A DNA stretch of 61,712 bases, taken from contig DASZFO010000314.1 in assembly GCA_035939775.1 (NCBI GenBank), forward strand, positions 1 through 61,712, read 5' to 3'. Source of the stretch: Pirellulales bacterium (lineage in GTDB: Bacteria > Planctomycetota > Planctomycetia > Pirellulales > DATAWG01). Positions 51,006 to 61,013 of this stretch are shown here, piece after piece; position 1 is the stretch's first letter, and each line of letters starts with the position of its first letter. The position numbers and the translations under genes were made by a program. The notes beneath the pieces are model-generated. The model did no database searches. It was not told where the DNA came from and saw only the letters and a program-made list of their open reading frames with translations.

Positions 51006-52193
51006 ATGCCCGATTTCATCTTCGCGACCTGTCAGATCGGGGCGGAGCCGGCGCTCAAGGCTGAGGTGGCCCGCGATTGGCCGGCGCTACGGTTCGCCTA
51101 CTCGCGCCCCGGCTTTTTGACTTTCAAGAGCCTATCCGAAAGCAGCCGGGGACTGTCCCCTTTTGTGAAGTCTTCGGAACAAAAGGGGACTGTCCCCCTC
51201 TCCGCAAGCGGTTCTCGGATCGGCTCTAAGTCGCCGGAGGCGTTGCTCGCGGCGAACTTGCGCGACCATGCCGAGACTCCCCTTGCTGCCGGGGTGTTCG
51301 CTCGCGCGAGCGGGTTCTCGCTCGGCAAGGCCGGCAGCGGCACAATCGAGGAGCGGGCGGCAAGCGTGTGGCAATTGGCCGGCCAGAGGCCGTTTCGGCG
51401 GTTGCACGTTTGGCGGCGCGATCTTGTCGGCCCGGACCATCGGGGAAAAATCCACGAGCCGTTCCCGAGCATCGCTGACGTGGAAGCCGCGATTCGACAA
51501 GCGGGTCTGACCGGCGAAGCGTCGCTCGAAGCCTTTGCGCCTGGCGAACCGACTCGCCCTGGCGATCTCGTCCTCGACTGCGTGGTGGTCGAGCCGGACG
51601 AGTGGTGGATCGGCTTTCACGTGGCGCGAAACGTGGCAAGCTGCTGGCAGGGAGGATTGTTCTCGGCGGAATTGCCGCCGGACGCCGTCTCGCGGGCCTG
51701 GCTGAAAATGGAGGAGGCGCTGGTCTGGTCCGGGCTGCCGATCGCGGCGGGCGATCTGTGCGCCGAGATCGGCAGCGCTCCCGGGGGCGCAAGCCAGGCG
51801 CTCCTCGGCCACGGAGCCCACGTGATCGGCATCGATCCGGCCGACATGGATCCGCGGGTGCTCGCCCACCCGGCTTTCGCGCATTGGAAAATGCGCGGGG
51901 CGGACGTGCGGCGGCGCGAATTTCGCAAGGTCCGCTGGCTGATGGCCGACATCAACGTCGCCCCGACTTTCACGCTCGACACCGTCGAAGCGATCGTGAC
52001 CCACGCCGACGTGGACGTGCAGGGGATGCTGCTGACGCTCAAGCTGCTCGATTGGTCGCTCGCCGCGGACATCCCGGCGTATCGCGAGCGGATTCGCTCG
52101 TGGGGTTTCGGCCGCGTCGCCGCGCGGCAGTTGCACCATAATCGCCAGGAGATCTGCGTTTCCGCCCAGAAGGGCCGCTCAAGGAGAAAATAA
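51006..52193 (+). CDS. RlmM-like FtsJ-type rRNA methyltransferase with repeat insert
   Basis: This 395-residue SAM-dependent 2'-O-methyltransferase resembles RlmM, which modifies C2498 of 23S rRNA. The N-terminus (FIFATCQIGAEPALKAEVAR) fits a THUMP-like domain. The catalytic part has WLKMEEALVWSGLPIAAGDL, AEIGSAPGGASQALLGHGAH with the SAM-binding Gly motif, VIGIDPADMDP, and VRWLMADINVAP with the Asp. Residues about 41-74 come from repeat copy 5 ([20 protein letters not shown]), within the N-terminal domain. Its 3' end overlaps the convergent protease gene by 15 bp. Confidence 0.8.
   Translation: MPDFIFATCQIGAEPALKAEVARDWPALRFAYSRPGFLTFKSLSESSRGLSPFVKSSEQKGTVPLSASGSRIGSKSPEALLAANLRDHAETPLAAGVFARASGFSLGKAGSGTIEERAASVWQLAGQRPFRRLHVWRRDLVGPDHRGKIHEPFPSIADVEAAIRQAGLTGEASLEAFAPGEPTRPGDLVLDCVVVEPDEWWIGFHVARNVASCWQGGLFSAELPPDAVSRAWLKMEEALVWSGLPIAAGDLCAEIGSAPGGASQALLGHGAHVIGIDPADMDPRVLAHPAFAHWKMRGADVRRREFRKVRWLMADINVAPTFTLDTVEAIVTHADVDVQGMLLTLKLLDWSLAADIPAYRERIRSWGFGRVAARQLHHNRQEICVSAQKGRSRRK
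51128..51226. repeat. GGGGACTGTCCCC palindromic repeat, copy 5 (inside RlmM-like gene)
   Basis: Arms GAGCCTATCCGA (51128-51139) and TCGGATCGGCTC (51215-51226) enclose two direct GGGGACTGTCCCC. The loop TTTTGTGAAGTCTTCGGAAC is the reverse complement of the loop in copy 6 with one change. The insertion keeps the frame. Confidence 0.9.
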
Positions 52194-55100
52194 ATCCCAG
52201 AGCGACGAGGAATGGCTGCGCGCGAATTCTTCGATGACCAGGTCGTGCAACTGCGCCTGAAGATCGTCCGTGGGCGGCGAGATTGCCGAACGCGTCGATT
52301 TTGTGGCGTTGAACGTGCCAGCCGGCGATAGCACCGCGACAGAGTTTGCGTGAGACGGCAATTGCACCTGATCCTGAACGCCGCCAGTGAGTGGTGTTCC
52401 GCTTGCCGACTCTGAATTTCCCGCAACGAGAGCTGGGGTCAGGGATCGGGCATCAGGCAGCAAGGAAGGTAAAGAAAGCGGAAGCGGCAATGAATGGCTG
52501 GTCGCCGCAGTGTTGACCATTGACGCGGCGCTCGTCGCGGCGGCGGAAAGAGCAACTGTGCCGTGAGACGCTGACCCAGCACCGTTCGCGGTCGTGGCCG
52601 GAGCGCTCGCCGTAGCGAAGCTTGGCGAATTCCCATTTGCCGGTGCCTGACCTGCGACCGCCGGCTCCTGAGTTGCCCCTTGGGCCATAGCTCCCTGATT
52701 CGGCGGTGTCGGGTCGGTCGCCGGTAGGGATTGCAGCAGATTGGCCCGCACGACCGCGCCATCGAGGCCAGTGATCGTGCCATCGCCATTGAGATCGGCG
52801 AGCGGGGAATACGATGTGCTGGCGGTCGTTTGCAACAGGAGGCCGCGCACGACATTGCCGTCGGCGCCGGTCACGGCGCCGTTCTGGTCCACGTCGCCAG
52901 GAAGCAGATTGAAGCGGAAGTTGAAATCTCCCCCCGCCGCGCCGTCGCCCGAAGGAAACTGACTTCCCGGCGAAGCGCCGGTTTCGTTGGTCCACTCGCC
53001 GTCGAGCGCCGTGCCGACCGAGTTGGTCACCGCGGCCGACGGGATGCTCAGCAGGTACTTGTCCAGCGGCAGGGGCGAGGCGAAAGTCCATTGCGCGGTG
53101 TGGGTCGAACTGTCGTAGCTGAATGTGGCCGCGGAGAGCGCCGGCGCCGCCGGCAAGTCGGGCGAGCCCGCGAGCGCCAATCCGGACTGCGCGGCGTTGA
53201 TGGTTACGTCTTGGCTGAACACGACGGACAGCGTCGTAATATTCGACCAAGGCAAAGGGGCCAACTGATTCGACCCGCCGAGCAGGCGATAGCCGAGTTG
53301 CGCCGTCCCCAGCCCGCTCGCGTTCAAATAATTGAGAAAGCCCGAGTTCCAATCGGCGCCGCTGACATAAACGCCCAGCACGTCGGGCGGAGCCACGTCG
53401 ATCACTGTGCTGAGGAAATACTCGCCGCTCGTGGAGTTGCTCCCAAGCACCCGAATTCGGTAAGCGCCCGTCGTCGCCGCGACTTGGCTCAACGATGGGT
53501 TGCCGGTTCCTTGACCGGAAGCGATCAGCGCGTCGGACGGGCTATAAAGCTGTATTTGCGGGGCGAGGTTGTTGACGAATTGGTTGTTGGCGCTTCCCGG
53601 CGTGAAGGTCTGCAACAAAAGTTCATTGCCGGCCGTCAGATTGACCGAATACCAATTCTCCGTCGGCGTGGCGGGGGCCGCGAGAATGTCGCCCAGCACC
53701 CCCTTCGTGCCGCTGATGTTCTGAGCGGTCGCGAAGCTGCCGTTGACCTCGGTGTCGAAGTCGGCGTCGCGATTGACAACCAGGCTATAGGGCGCGCCGG
53801 TCGTGCCGGTCACGACGGCGTAGTAGGTGCCAGCCGCCGGCGCGACGAAGTTATCGATCGCCGAATTGACGTTGCTTCCGCTGCCCGGCGAGATGCCGGT
53901 GGCCAGCGTATTGCCCTGAGAATCCTGGAGTGAGACGCTGACATTGGCGGCTTTTTGCGCGGTGACGGCGAGCGTCGTGGTCTGCCCGGCGGCGAGCGAG
54001 TAGGCGTAGTAATCGGTTACATTCGAGGCCAGGCCGACTCCAATTTCCAGGCTCTTGCCCGTGGCCACAAACGGGCTCGAGGAGGAGTTATACGAGACCA
54101 ACAAACGATTGCTCCCTTGCGTGCCGGCATCCTTGATTCCGACTGTGGCGCTCGCCGCATCGGAATTTGCATCGCCGCTGGTCAGGTTCTTGTAGTTGAA
54201 GATCATCGTGCCGTTGGCGTTCAGGATCGCCTCGAGGGTCACCTGGCCGGTGTAATTGCCGGCGTAGAAGCTGGCGTTGTTCCACTGAACGATCAACCGT
54301 TGGCTGCTGCCTGAACCTTGGACCTGCCAATAAACGGCCGATTGCGGAATACTGTTGAAAAAAATCAGGTCGTCCCACAGTGGGGCGATGGCTGCCTGGC
54401 TCGGGACGGTGGTCAGGTCCGTGTTGAGATAGTTGCTGGTGCCGCCGCCGAAAGTGAGCAACCCATTGCTGCTCACGTAGATCGAACTGTAGGTGGTGTT
54501 ATAGAGCTTGAACTGAAATCCATTGAGGTTTCTGAGATGCACGAAGGCGTCGTCCGTGCCCGCCAGGATCGCCGTGCCAGTGCCGCTGATGTCCACGAAC
54601 TGGGGCGCGATCGAGATACCGCTGTACCCAAAACCGTCGGGACCGATCGAACCAGCGAGCGTTCCCAGGGCGGCGCCGCGCTGCGCCGTCCCATTCAATG
54701 CGACAAAGCTCGGATCGAGATTCTGGGCGGTTGCGAGCGAGTGGTTGCTTGCCCCGCCGACCGTCGCGGTCGAGAGCGCGGCGTTGAGATAAACCTGAAT
54801 CGAATAGCTTCCCGTCGTGCCGCTCAATCCGTTGACGGTGAAGGTGTACGTGCTGGTCGCGCCGATGGCGACTGTTTGCAAGACGGCCGGTCCGCCCGCG
54901 GAAGCCGAGGTCGCCGACGTCGCGACGCCCGTTCCGCTCAGATTGAGCTGCGCCTGCAAGCCGCTGGACGGTGTGACGAGGATCGTCAGCGCCTGCCCGG
55001 CGGCAATCGGAAGCGTGTACGTATCCGTAGTGCCGGAAGCGATCGAGCCGGACGTGCTATTCTGATAAATAAGCGACCCGGCGGGGGTGACCGAAGCCAG

Positions 55101-57029
55101 CGGCGTGGGGAACGGGACGGGGCCCTTGTTCAAGAGCAGGCTGCCCGAATAAGCCGCTCCCGGATTCCCGAACGCGTCGGTCACGGCGCCGGCCGCCATG
55201 TTGATCGTCAAAGTTCCGGCGCTATTGATCCCACTCAAGCCATACGTGACGGTTTGCGAATCGACGAGCGTGAAGCCGCTGACCGATCCTTGGCTGAGCG
55301 ACAGATTGCTCGCGCTGATGCTGGATGACGCGTAGGCCTCGTTGAAATGCAGCGTCAACGCCGGGAGCGGCAGCGTGAGGGTCGAACCATTGGCCGGCGT
55401 CGTCGAGGTGACGGCGATCCGCACGACGTCGTAGCGAAACGAAGCGCTGAAGGCCGCCACGGGGGAGCCGTCCGTTTGCCGGGTGATTGCGCCGGCGGCG
55501 ATCGACATCGTTTGCAGTCCCTGCGTCGTGACGGGGCTGCTATTGTAATGAAATGTGATCGTCGTGGAGTTGGTCAGCGTGAACGAATCCGCGGCAATTC
55601 CGTTAACGGCCAGGTCGCTGGCCTGAACGCTGTTGGGATCGTAAGCGTTGGCAAGCGCGATGGTGAAATCGGTCGGCGCGGTGCTGACCGTCGAGCCGTT
55701 GGCGGGCGTGCTGGACGCGACGGCAAACGCGCCGACCAGGTCGCTCACGATCGACGGGGCGATGGGCGTGCCGCGGCCAGTGACCAGATCGTAGCCGGCG
55801 CCCGCGGCAAAACCGTTGTTGCCGAGGATGACGTCGTTGAAATCGGCAGCCGATATCGAATACAGCTTCGGCAGAGTTTGCGTTTTTCCGTCGAGCGCCG
55901 TCATGTTTGCCGAGACACGGGCCTGGTCGGCGATGGCAATCAGCGCCGCCCACGACGGCGAGGAGAAGCTGGTGCCGCCGACTTGAAGCCAGGGGGATGA
56001 AGTGCCGAAATCCCAGGAGTCGAAAAGCGGCACGCCGCTGTTCGGATCGGCGTCGAACGAGACGTCGGGAGCTGTGCGCATGGTGCTGCTGAATTGCGTC
56101 ACGACGCCATTTTGATACGCCGGCTGCGATTCGACCGTGCTCACCCCGCCGCCGCTGCCGCTCCAGCCGCTTTCGCCGATTCCGCCGTCGCCCGATTGGG
56201 GAACGCGATTTCCGTTGGCGTCGACCGAAAGCGTTGTTCCGCCGACTGCCACGACATTTGGCGAGTACGCCGGGTAACCCGCCGGCGCGCCGTTGTCGCC
56301 CGTTGAGGCCAGAAAGGTCACTCCCGTGTGGCCGGAGGGCGTGGTGAAGATGCTGTCGTCGGCGGTCTCACTGGAGGTCTCACCGCCGCCGAAGCTCATC
56401 GAGACGACGGCCACGCCGGGCACGCTGCGGGCATAGTTGACCGCATGCAAAAACAAGTCCGAGTCGGATGTGCTATTGGCCTCGACCAGCAGGATATTGG
56501 CCCCCGGCGCCAGAGCATGCGACCATTCGACATCCAGGGCGGTTTCGATTTCCCAAGTGTTGTTTCCCGGACTCGAGGGATCGGGCGTTGGATAGTTCGT
56601 GCTGCCGTCCTGGGCGACTTTGCTGAAGCTGGGCGGATCGGGCAGATTGTATCCGTGGGCCGTCCAGTAGGCGTCAAAATTGTGCAGATCGCTGGCGATC
56701 GTCGGATCATCGTAGGCGTCGATGATCGCGATCGTTTGGCCGGCGCCGTCGCCGATCAGATCGAAGCCATAAGCGTGGCGAATCTGCGCGGGGGTGAGGC
56801 CGGTCGGGGCGGACGTGGAAAACGGCGTCGCGCTGCCGTCATGGCGATGGACGACGTAGGTCGGGTGCACGAGCGGCGCGCCGGGCGCGCTTAAGACGCG
56901 GCGCGATTCAAGCTGCTCAAAGGCGGAACGGCGTCGCCGCGGCGGCGCGGCCTTGCGCGGCCGGCGGCCGCGCAGGTTTTGCTTGAGCAAATCACACGGT
57001 GGATGGTGTCCAGGGTCGGGCGACGCCAT
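52179..57029 (-). CDS. Giant secreted S53 (sedolisin) protease with Ig-like, PPC-like and dockerin domains
   Basis: This protein of about 1616 residues begins with a basic region and FEQLESRRVLSA, the planctomycete extracellular N-terminal motif. The S53 peptidase has Glu162 and Asp166 (WEIETALDVEW), Asp245 (STGDNGAP) and Ser354 (GGTSFSSPSWAAL). NDVILGNNGFAAGAGYDLV and TGRGTP follow, with the Ca-binding Asp. Two SbsA-type Ig-like repeats (STPANGSTVS, STTPANGSTL) and several PPC-like beta domains come next. A dockerin-like pair is near the end (GDVDQNGAVTGADGNVVRG and ADLNGDGTITGLDGAVVR), then a Ser/Thr/Ala-rich tail. The ATG at 57029 is preferred over a TTG at 57128. It should act outside the cell on proteins, at acidic pH if it follows its family. 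Confidence 0.85.
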   Translation of the reverse strand: MASPDPGHHPPCDLLKQNLRGRRPRKAAPPRRRRSAFEQLESRRVLSAPGAPLVHPTYVVHRHDGSATPFSTSAPTGLTPAQIRHAYGFDLIGDGAGQTIAIIDAYDDPTIASDLHNFDAYWTAHGYNLPDPPSFSKVAQDGSTNYPTPDPSSPGNNTWEIETALDVEWSHALAPGANILLVEANSTSDSDLFLHAVNYARSVPGVAVVSMSFGGGETSSETADDSIFTTPSGHTGVTFLASTGDNGAPAGYPAYSPNVVAVGGTTLSVDANGNRVPQSGDGGIGESGWSGSGGGVSTVESQPAYQNGVVTQFSSTMRTAPDVSFDADPNSGVPLFDSWDFGTSSPWLQVGGTSFSSPSWAALIAIADQARVSANMTALDGKTQTLPKLYSISAADFNDVILGNNGFAAGAGYDLVTGRGTPIAPSIVSDLVGAFAVASSTPANGSTVSTAPTDFTIALANAYDPNSVQASDLAVNGIAADSFTLTNSTTITFHYNSSPVTTQGLQTMSIAAGAITRQTDGSPVAAFSASFRYDVVRIAVTSTTPANGSTLTLPLPALTLHFNEAYASSSISASNLSLSQGSVSGFTLVDSQTVTYGLSGINSAGTLTINMAAGAVTDAFGNPGAAYSGSLLLNKGPVPFPTPLASVTPAGSLIYQNSTSGSIASGTTDTYTLPIAAGQALTILVTPSSGLQAQLNLSGTGVATSATSASAGGPAVLQTVAIGATSTYTFTVNGLSGTTGSYSIQVYLNAALSTATVGGASNHSLATAQNLDPSFVALNGTAQRGAALGTLAGSIGPDGFGYSGISIAPQFVDISGTGTAILAGTDDAFVHLRNLNGFQFKLYNTTYSSIYVSSNGLLTFGGGTSNYLNTDLTTVPSQAAIAPLWDDLIFFNSIPQSAVYWQVQGSGSSQRLIVQWNNASFYAGNYTGQVTLEAILNANGTMIFNYKNLTSGDANSDAASATVGIKDAGTQGSNRLLVSYNSSSSPFVATGKSLEIGVGLASNVTDYYAYSLAAGQTTTLAVTAQKAANVSVSLQDSQGNTLATGISPGSGSNVNSAIDNFVAPAAGTYYAVVTGTTGAPYSLVVNRDADFDTEVNGSFATAQNISGTKGVLGDILAAPATPTENWYSVNLTAGNELLLQTFTPGSANNQFVNNLAPQIQLYSPSDALIASGQGTGNPSLSQVAATTGAYRIRVLGSNSTSGEYFLSTVIDVAPPDVLGVYVSGADWNSGFLNYLNASGLGTAQLGYRLLGGSNQLAPLPWSNITTLSVVFSQDVTINAAQSGLALAGSPDLPAAPALSAATFSYDSSTHTAQWTFASPLPLDKYLLSIPSAAVTNSVGTALDGEWTNETGASPGSQFPSGDGAAGGDFNFRFNLLPGDVDQNGAVTGADGNVVRGLLLQTTASTSYSPLADLNGDGTITGLDGAVVRANLLQSLPATDPTPPNQGAMAQGATQEPAVAGQAPANGNSPSFATASAPATTANGAGSASHGTVALSAAATSAASMVNTAATSHSLPLPLSLPSLLPDARSLTPALVAGNSESASGTPLTGGVQDQVQLPSHANSVAVLSPAGTFNATKSTRSAISPPTDDLQAQLHDLVIEEFARSHSSSLWDLFSP

Positions 57030-57259
57030 TACGAATGAAGAGCTTGTGAAGAGTGCGAAGTCCGGCACCGGCAAAGCGGGCGAATGCTGCGCCAGCACAA
57101 CCCGTTCGCGGATTGCATCCCAAGTCAACCGAAGCGAAGTCTTCAGCTCGCGCGACGCCCCTGAAATGCCGCCAAGCCGCGACGAGAAGGCCGAAAAACC
57201 GCTGAATTGAACCTAACCAAAAGCGGCGCGGGCGTCAATTGCGATGATCGCTCGGCGGC

Positions 57260-59848
57260 TCACTCTTGTGCAACCAGCTCGTCCAGCTTTTTCCGGAGGA
57301 CCTCAAAATCGCTGTCCTTGATCCGGTCGTAGTCGGTGCCCATCAGCTCTTTGAGCTTCGGGAAGCCGCCCACGCGGAGGAATTCGCGGACCTGGTTTTG
57401 CGTGAACGAGCTGGACTTGGTGGCCAGCAGGGTGTCGGCCATCTTTGCGTAAGCGGCGTCATTTCCGGCGAGGCAGGCTTTGAGCATCGGGTCGCCTCCC
57501 ATCCCCTTCCACGACAGCAGACTTGTCAGGGCGTTGTACGTGTCGAACTTGATTTCGGCCTGTGAAGTGATCGGCTTTGTCTTCAAATCAGCCGCCATTT
57601 TCTTGTCGGCAGCGTTGGAGTCGACGATATAGGGATCGATGCCGTTAAGCTGCTTCAAAAGCGTGTTGAAGTGAATCACCGCGGCCGTCGCAGTATCATC
57701 CGGTCCCTTGACACTTTGGAGAATGTCGATCTTCTCTTGGATCGAGAGGGGCGGATTGTTGGCCATCACGCGCAGCTTGAGCAGGGCGGCGTCGCCGCCC
57801 AGCTTGTCGTATTCCTTGATGTTGTCTACGGCCGCCTTGATGGCTTTGTCGAGTTCGACCTTGTTGGTGGCGGCCATGATGTCGCTGAATCCGGAAGCGT
57901 AGATCTGCGAAATCTGATAGGGCGTCAGCTCCGGGGCCGCGGCCTTGAGGAAATGGCCCGACTTGCGAACCAATTCGAAGCTCTCGTCGTCGACCTTTCC
58001 AGCCATTTCTGGCGCTTCCAAGACGCATTTCTCATAGTCGGCCTTCATGTCGGCGGCGATCTTGTCGGGATCGAGCTTGGCCAAGGCCTGCTGTTGCTTG
58101 GGCGAGAACTTTTTCTGGGCCATTGGCAATTGCATCAAGAAGCTCTGGCTGTCTTCGATTTGAGGATTCTCGGGATCGTACGGCGCCGTGGCCGTCATCG
58201 AGGCGCAGCCGCGGCGGAAGGCCTCGGGCGTCGGCAAGGATTGGCCGGCGTCGATCGGGCAAAGCCGCGTCTGACCCTTCTGGGTCGAAGGCGGATCGCG
58301 CAACAGCAGATTCTCAGTGTGGCGGTCGCCGTTGAGCGTGAGAAAATCCATGATCGCCATGTTTTCGGCATCTTCTTCGTTGATCGACTCGATTCGCTCC
58401 TTCACTTCCTCAGTCGTGAGATAGGTTTGCTTCTTCTCGCCCGGCTTCTTCGGGGGACTAAAGAACTGCTTGGCGTCCGGCGGGTCGCCCACCTTCACCG
58501 CCTCTTGCAACGAGCCGACGCGGACTTTGTCTTTCGACTTGGTTCCCTGAGCGAAGCTATCGTCCTCCAGGCGCGCCACGGATGTCTTCGGCACTCCGAA
58601 ATCGAGGCCTAATTCCTGCGAGAGCCGATCGCTCGCGGAGCTGAGCAGCGCCTCGCGGGGCGCGCCGCCTCCGGGGGGCCAGGCGTCTGAAAATTGGCTC
58701 TCGCCGTTCACCGGCTTGAGGATAAACTTCGGCTTGCCGTCGGGTCCGTTGATGAAGAACGAATCGGAATTCCCCTTGGACGACGGCGGCTTGCAGCTTC
58801 CCGGCATGCTGAGCAACACCTGGGCGACTTCGTCGGGAGGCGGATTCTGTCCCTTGGGCAGTAACAGTCCATCGACGACCCCTTGCATCTTGGTGGTCAA
58901 TTCGATAATCGTGCGGTCGATTCGCGTCTTATTCTCGGAACCGAGGTAGGGGAATTTGAGAAACTTTTCGAGTTCCTTCACGATGCCAATGCTCGCTTCC
59001 TGGGCCGGCATGGCTTTGGCTTGCTCGCAGAGCTTTTGGATTTCCTTGTTCTCGGCCTCGACGAGCCGCTGCACGGATTGGGCCGCTTTGATCGCGGCGT
59101 CGGCTTGCTTCACGCGCTCTTTGCCGTCGGAGGTCTTGGGATCCTTGTGGCTATCGCGATAAGCCGTCGCGACGGTGATCAAATCGAGCGTCGACTTCGT
59201 GAAATCGGTGTACGGTCCCGTGCCGCCGCGCAGGGCTTTCTGCGCGGCTTCGACGGCGCGCATGGCATCGACGACCCCCTGGAATTCAGATTTGTTCGCC
59301 TTCGTTTCCTGGGCGATCCGATCGACCTTGTCGGTGGAGAACTGCGCTTCGATGCCATTGAGGAAATCCTCGGTCCTCAGCCGGTCGCTCGCCTGGGAAA
59401 ACGCCCCGGCCTTCTGCGTCTGCTGCGTTTTGCGCGCCCCGACTTGCAGCTCGAATTTCTCCGCCGCGATCTTCTTCCGCACGCGCGCCAAGAGGGCCAA
59501 TTCCTTTTTCTTGCCGGGCGGGTCGAGGTTCGAGTCGCCACGGATTTGCAGCGTCACGGTGTCGGTGCGCTTGGAAATAACGTCGTAGCCGGCGCCGCGT
59601 TTGTCGGGCGTGAGCTTCTTCACGTCGCCGAGCACTTGGTCCCAGCCGGGCTCGGTCAAATACGGGGGCTTCGGCGGGGGACCCTTCGGCTTTTTCTCCG
59701 AGTTCTTCCGCTCCGCGTATTTCTTATTCTCGTCCTTGAGCCTCTTGGCCATCCGGGGATCGAGTTTGAAATACTTCTCGTTCCAGTCCTCGATCTTCTT
59801 CGTTTCGACTTTTGGGACTTCGGGCTGTTTTTTTTCGACGGTGGACAT
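57260..59848 (-). CDS. PI3/PI4-kinase-like protein
   Basis: This 862-residue protein has a Lys/Pro-rich N-terminus, a helical region to about residue 340, then a kinase-like domain. [11 protein letters not shown] (Lys378) with [19 protein letters not shown] matches the N-lobe of PI4-kinase type II-like proteins, where FKP and an RExA helix occur. [15 protein letters not shown] (507-513 core) matches the DRHxxN catalytic loop, and [10 protein letters not shown] (Asp533) the metal-binding D-x-G. A C-terminal helical domain follows. There is no signal peptide. Substrate may be a lipid or a protein; family members in other bacteria act as effectors or as unusual protein kinases. The partner gene upstream on the same strand is separated by an 88-bp gap with a palindrome. 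Confidence 0.65.
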   Translation of the reverse strand: MSTVEKKQPEVPKVETKKIEDWNEKYFKLDPRMAKRLKDENKKYAERKNSEKKPKGPPPKPPYLTEPGWDQVLGDVKKLTPDKRGAGYDVISKRTDTVTLQIRGDSNLDPPGKKKELALLARVRKKIAAEKFELQVGARKTQQTQKAGAFSQASDRLRTEDFLNGIEAQFSTDKVDRIAQETKANKSEFQGVVDAMRAVEAAQKALRGGTGPYTDFTKSTLDLITVATAYRDSHKDPKTSDGKERVKQADAAIKAAQSVQRLVEAENKEIQKLCEQAKAMPAQEASIGIVKELEKFLKFPYLGSENKTRIDRTIIELTTKMQGVVDGLLLPKGQNPPPDEVAQVLLSMPGSCKPPSSKGNSDSFFINGPDGKPKFILKPVNGESQFSDAWPPGGGAPREALLSSASDRLSQELGLDFGVPKTSVARLEDDSFAQGTKSKDKVRVGSLQEAVKVGDPPDAKQFFSPPKKPGEKKQTYLTTEEVKERIESINEEDAENMAIMDFLTLNGDRHTENLLLRDPPSTQKGQTRLCPIDAGQSLPTPEAFRRGCASMTATAPYDPENPQIEDSQSFLMQLPMAQKKFSPKQQQALAKLDPDKIAADMKADYEKCVLEAPEMAGKVDDESFELVRKSGHFLKAAAPELTPYQISQIYASGFSDIMAATNKVELDKAIKAAVDNIKEYDKLGGDAALLKLRVMANNPPLSIQEKIDILQSVKGPDDTATAAVIHFNTLLKQLNGIDPYIVDSNAADKKMAADLKTKPITSQAEIKFDTYNALTSLLSWKGMGGDPMLKACLAGNDAAYAKMADTLLATKSSSFTQNQVREFLRVGGFPKLKELMGTDYDRIKDSDFEVLRKKLDELVAQE

Positions 59849-59867
59849 GCGATGCTCCTGGCTTTCG

Positions 59868-59919
59868 GTAGGGCACGCTGTGCGTGCTTGGCGGTATCGG
59901 CACGCACAGCGTGCCCTAC
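59868..59919. repeat. Perfect palindrome between the kinase-like gene and its partner
   Basis: Perfect 20-bp arms (59868-59887 and 59900-59919), beginning GTAGGGCACGCTG, enclose 12 bases. It lies within the 88-bp gap between two co-directional genes, so it may work as an attenuator, a processing site or a REP-type element. Confidence 0.85.
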
Positions 59920-59936
59920 GGCTACTCGGCGAAGCG

Positions 59937-60806
59937 TTATTTCTTGACGCTGATCAGCACTTGCTTAAGCGCCTCGGTCAGCGGGGCGCGGAACGGCACG
60001 CCGATGGCAAACGGATTGTGCTCGCAGCCGTCGATCGTCTGAGCGTTATTGTTCAAGAACGCGAGCGCCGCCTTGATGGCAATTTCCGATTTGTTGCGAT
60101 ATTGCTCGGTATCGCCCGAGTTGCCGGCCTCGGCGGCCTTCGCCAGGTTGGTGAGCGCGTCGTCGAGCGTGTCGGGAAAATCGGCCCGCATCTTTTCAAT
60201 GACGGATGCGATCGCCTGAGCCAATTCGTCACCGGTCGCCTCGAGCGCGGAGATCAGCTTATCGGTGGCGTCGAGCGCCGCGGCGCTGGCCTGTTCCCAA
60301 GTTCTGAGCGCCTCGGCATATTTCTTCGCGTCTTGAGCCAGGTCCTTGGGAGCGGTTTGCGGAGTCGGCTTTGCCGTTTGGGAAACTCCCGGCGGCGGGG
60401 GCGGAGGAGGCGCTTTAGGCGCCGTGGACGTTGCCACGGGCGAAGCGCCCGTGTCCCCTTCTTCCTGAAGGTCCGGGTCGGTGCCCACGCGGCATTCGGG
60501 ATTGATGGTCATTCCCGCATCGCGTTTGGCGATCAACTTGATCGCGTTGGGGAGCGTGGCGGGCGGCTCCTTGGCGACTTCGAAGATGTACTTGCCGTCC
60601 TCGACGAAGCAGGCGCCTTTTATGACCGTCGATCCGCCGCTTTCCTTCTTGGCTTCGGCGATGTCCTTGGGCGGCACCTTCTGCTTGGAAACGATCAGCG
60701 CGCCGTCGCTGGCTCCTTTGAGCACGACGGCGAAGTACATCCGCTTGCCCTTGGCCTGCTTCAGCCCGGTGGCCAATTCTTGGTCGATCTCTTGCACTTT
60801 TCCCAT
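59937..60806 (-). CDS. Hypothetical protein, partner of the kinase-like gene
   Basis: This 289-residue protein has a compact N-terminal domain (about residues 1-100): [55 protein letters not shown] Pro-rich linker ([11 protein letters not shown]) follows, and then a helical C-terminal domain ([25 protein letters not shown]). It ends [23 protein letters not shown]. The N-terminal domain looks like a discrete module, but I cannot name it. It lies upstream of the kinase-like gene on the same strand, so the two may form an operon. Confidence 0.6.
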   Translation of the reverse strand: MGKVQEIDQELATGLKQAKGKRMYFAVVLKGASDGALIVSKQKVPPKDIAEAKKESGGSTVIKGACFVEDGKYIFEVAKEPPATLPNAIKLIAKRDAGMTINPECRVGTDPDLQEEGDTGASPVATSTAPKAPPPPPPPGVSQTAKPTPQTAPKDLAQDAKKYAEALRTWEQASAAALDATDKLISALEATGDELAQAIASVIEKMRADFPDTLDDALTNLAKAAEAGNSGDTEQYRNKSEIAIKAALAFLNNNAQTIDGCEHNPFAIGVPFRAPLTEALKQVLISVKK

Positions 60807-60939
60807 GACTCACATCCCTCCGGTGAACGACTACGCCAAACAATCGCCGCGCAGCAAACATCTTGTGCGACGCGCGGCGCTAATGTCAAGCGGCTGACAA
60901 TTGAATTCCACCTGGTCCCGCTCGCACCTCTTTCGCTCG

Positions 60940-60968
60940 TTGCCAAAGCGCGGCGCAAGCGACATAAT
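60940..60968 (+). promoter_or_regulatory. Candidate guaB promoter
   Basis: TTGCCA (60940-60945) and CATAAT (60963-60968) are spaced 17 bp. The start codon is 108 bp downstream, leaving a leader that contains repeat copy 6. Confidence 0.5.
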
Positions 60969-61013
60969 TCGGGATTAACTTCGATCTTGATTACGAGTCT
61001 CCGCCTCGGCAAT

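Noticed and set aside
52731-56894. Long plus-strand open frames opposite the S53 protease gene
   Set aside because: They are Arg-rich antisense shadows of a repetitive, high-GC gene with no domain sense, while the minus frame carries catalytic motifs.
57671-59947. Plus-strand open frames opposite the kinase-like gene
   Set aside because: Antisense shadow frames. The minus frame has ordered kinase-like motifs and a normal codon pattern.
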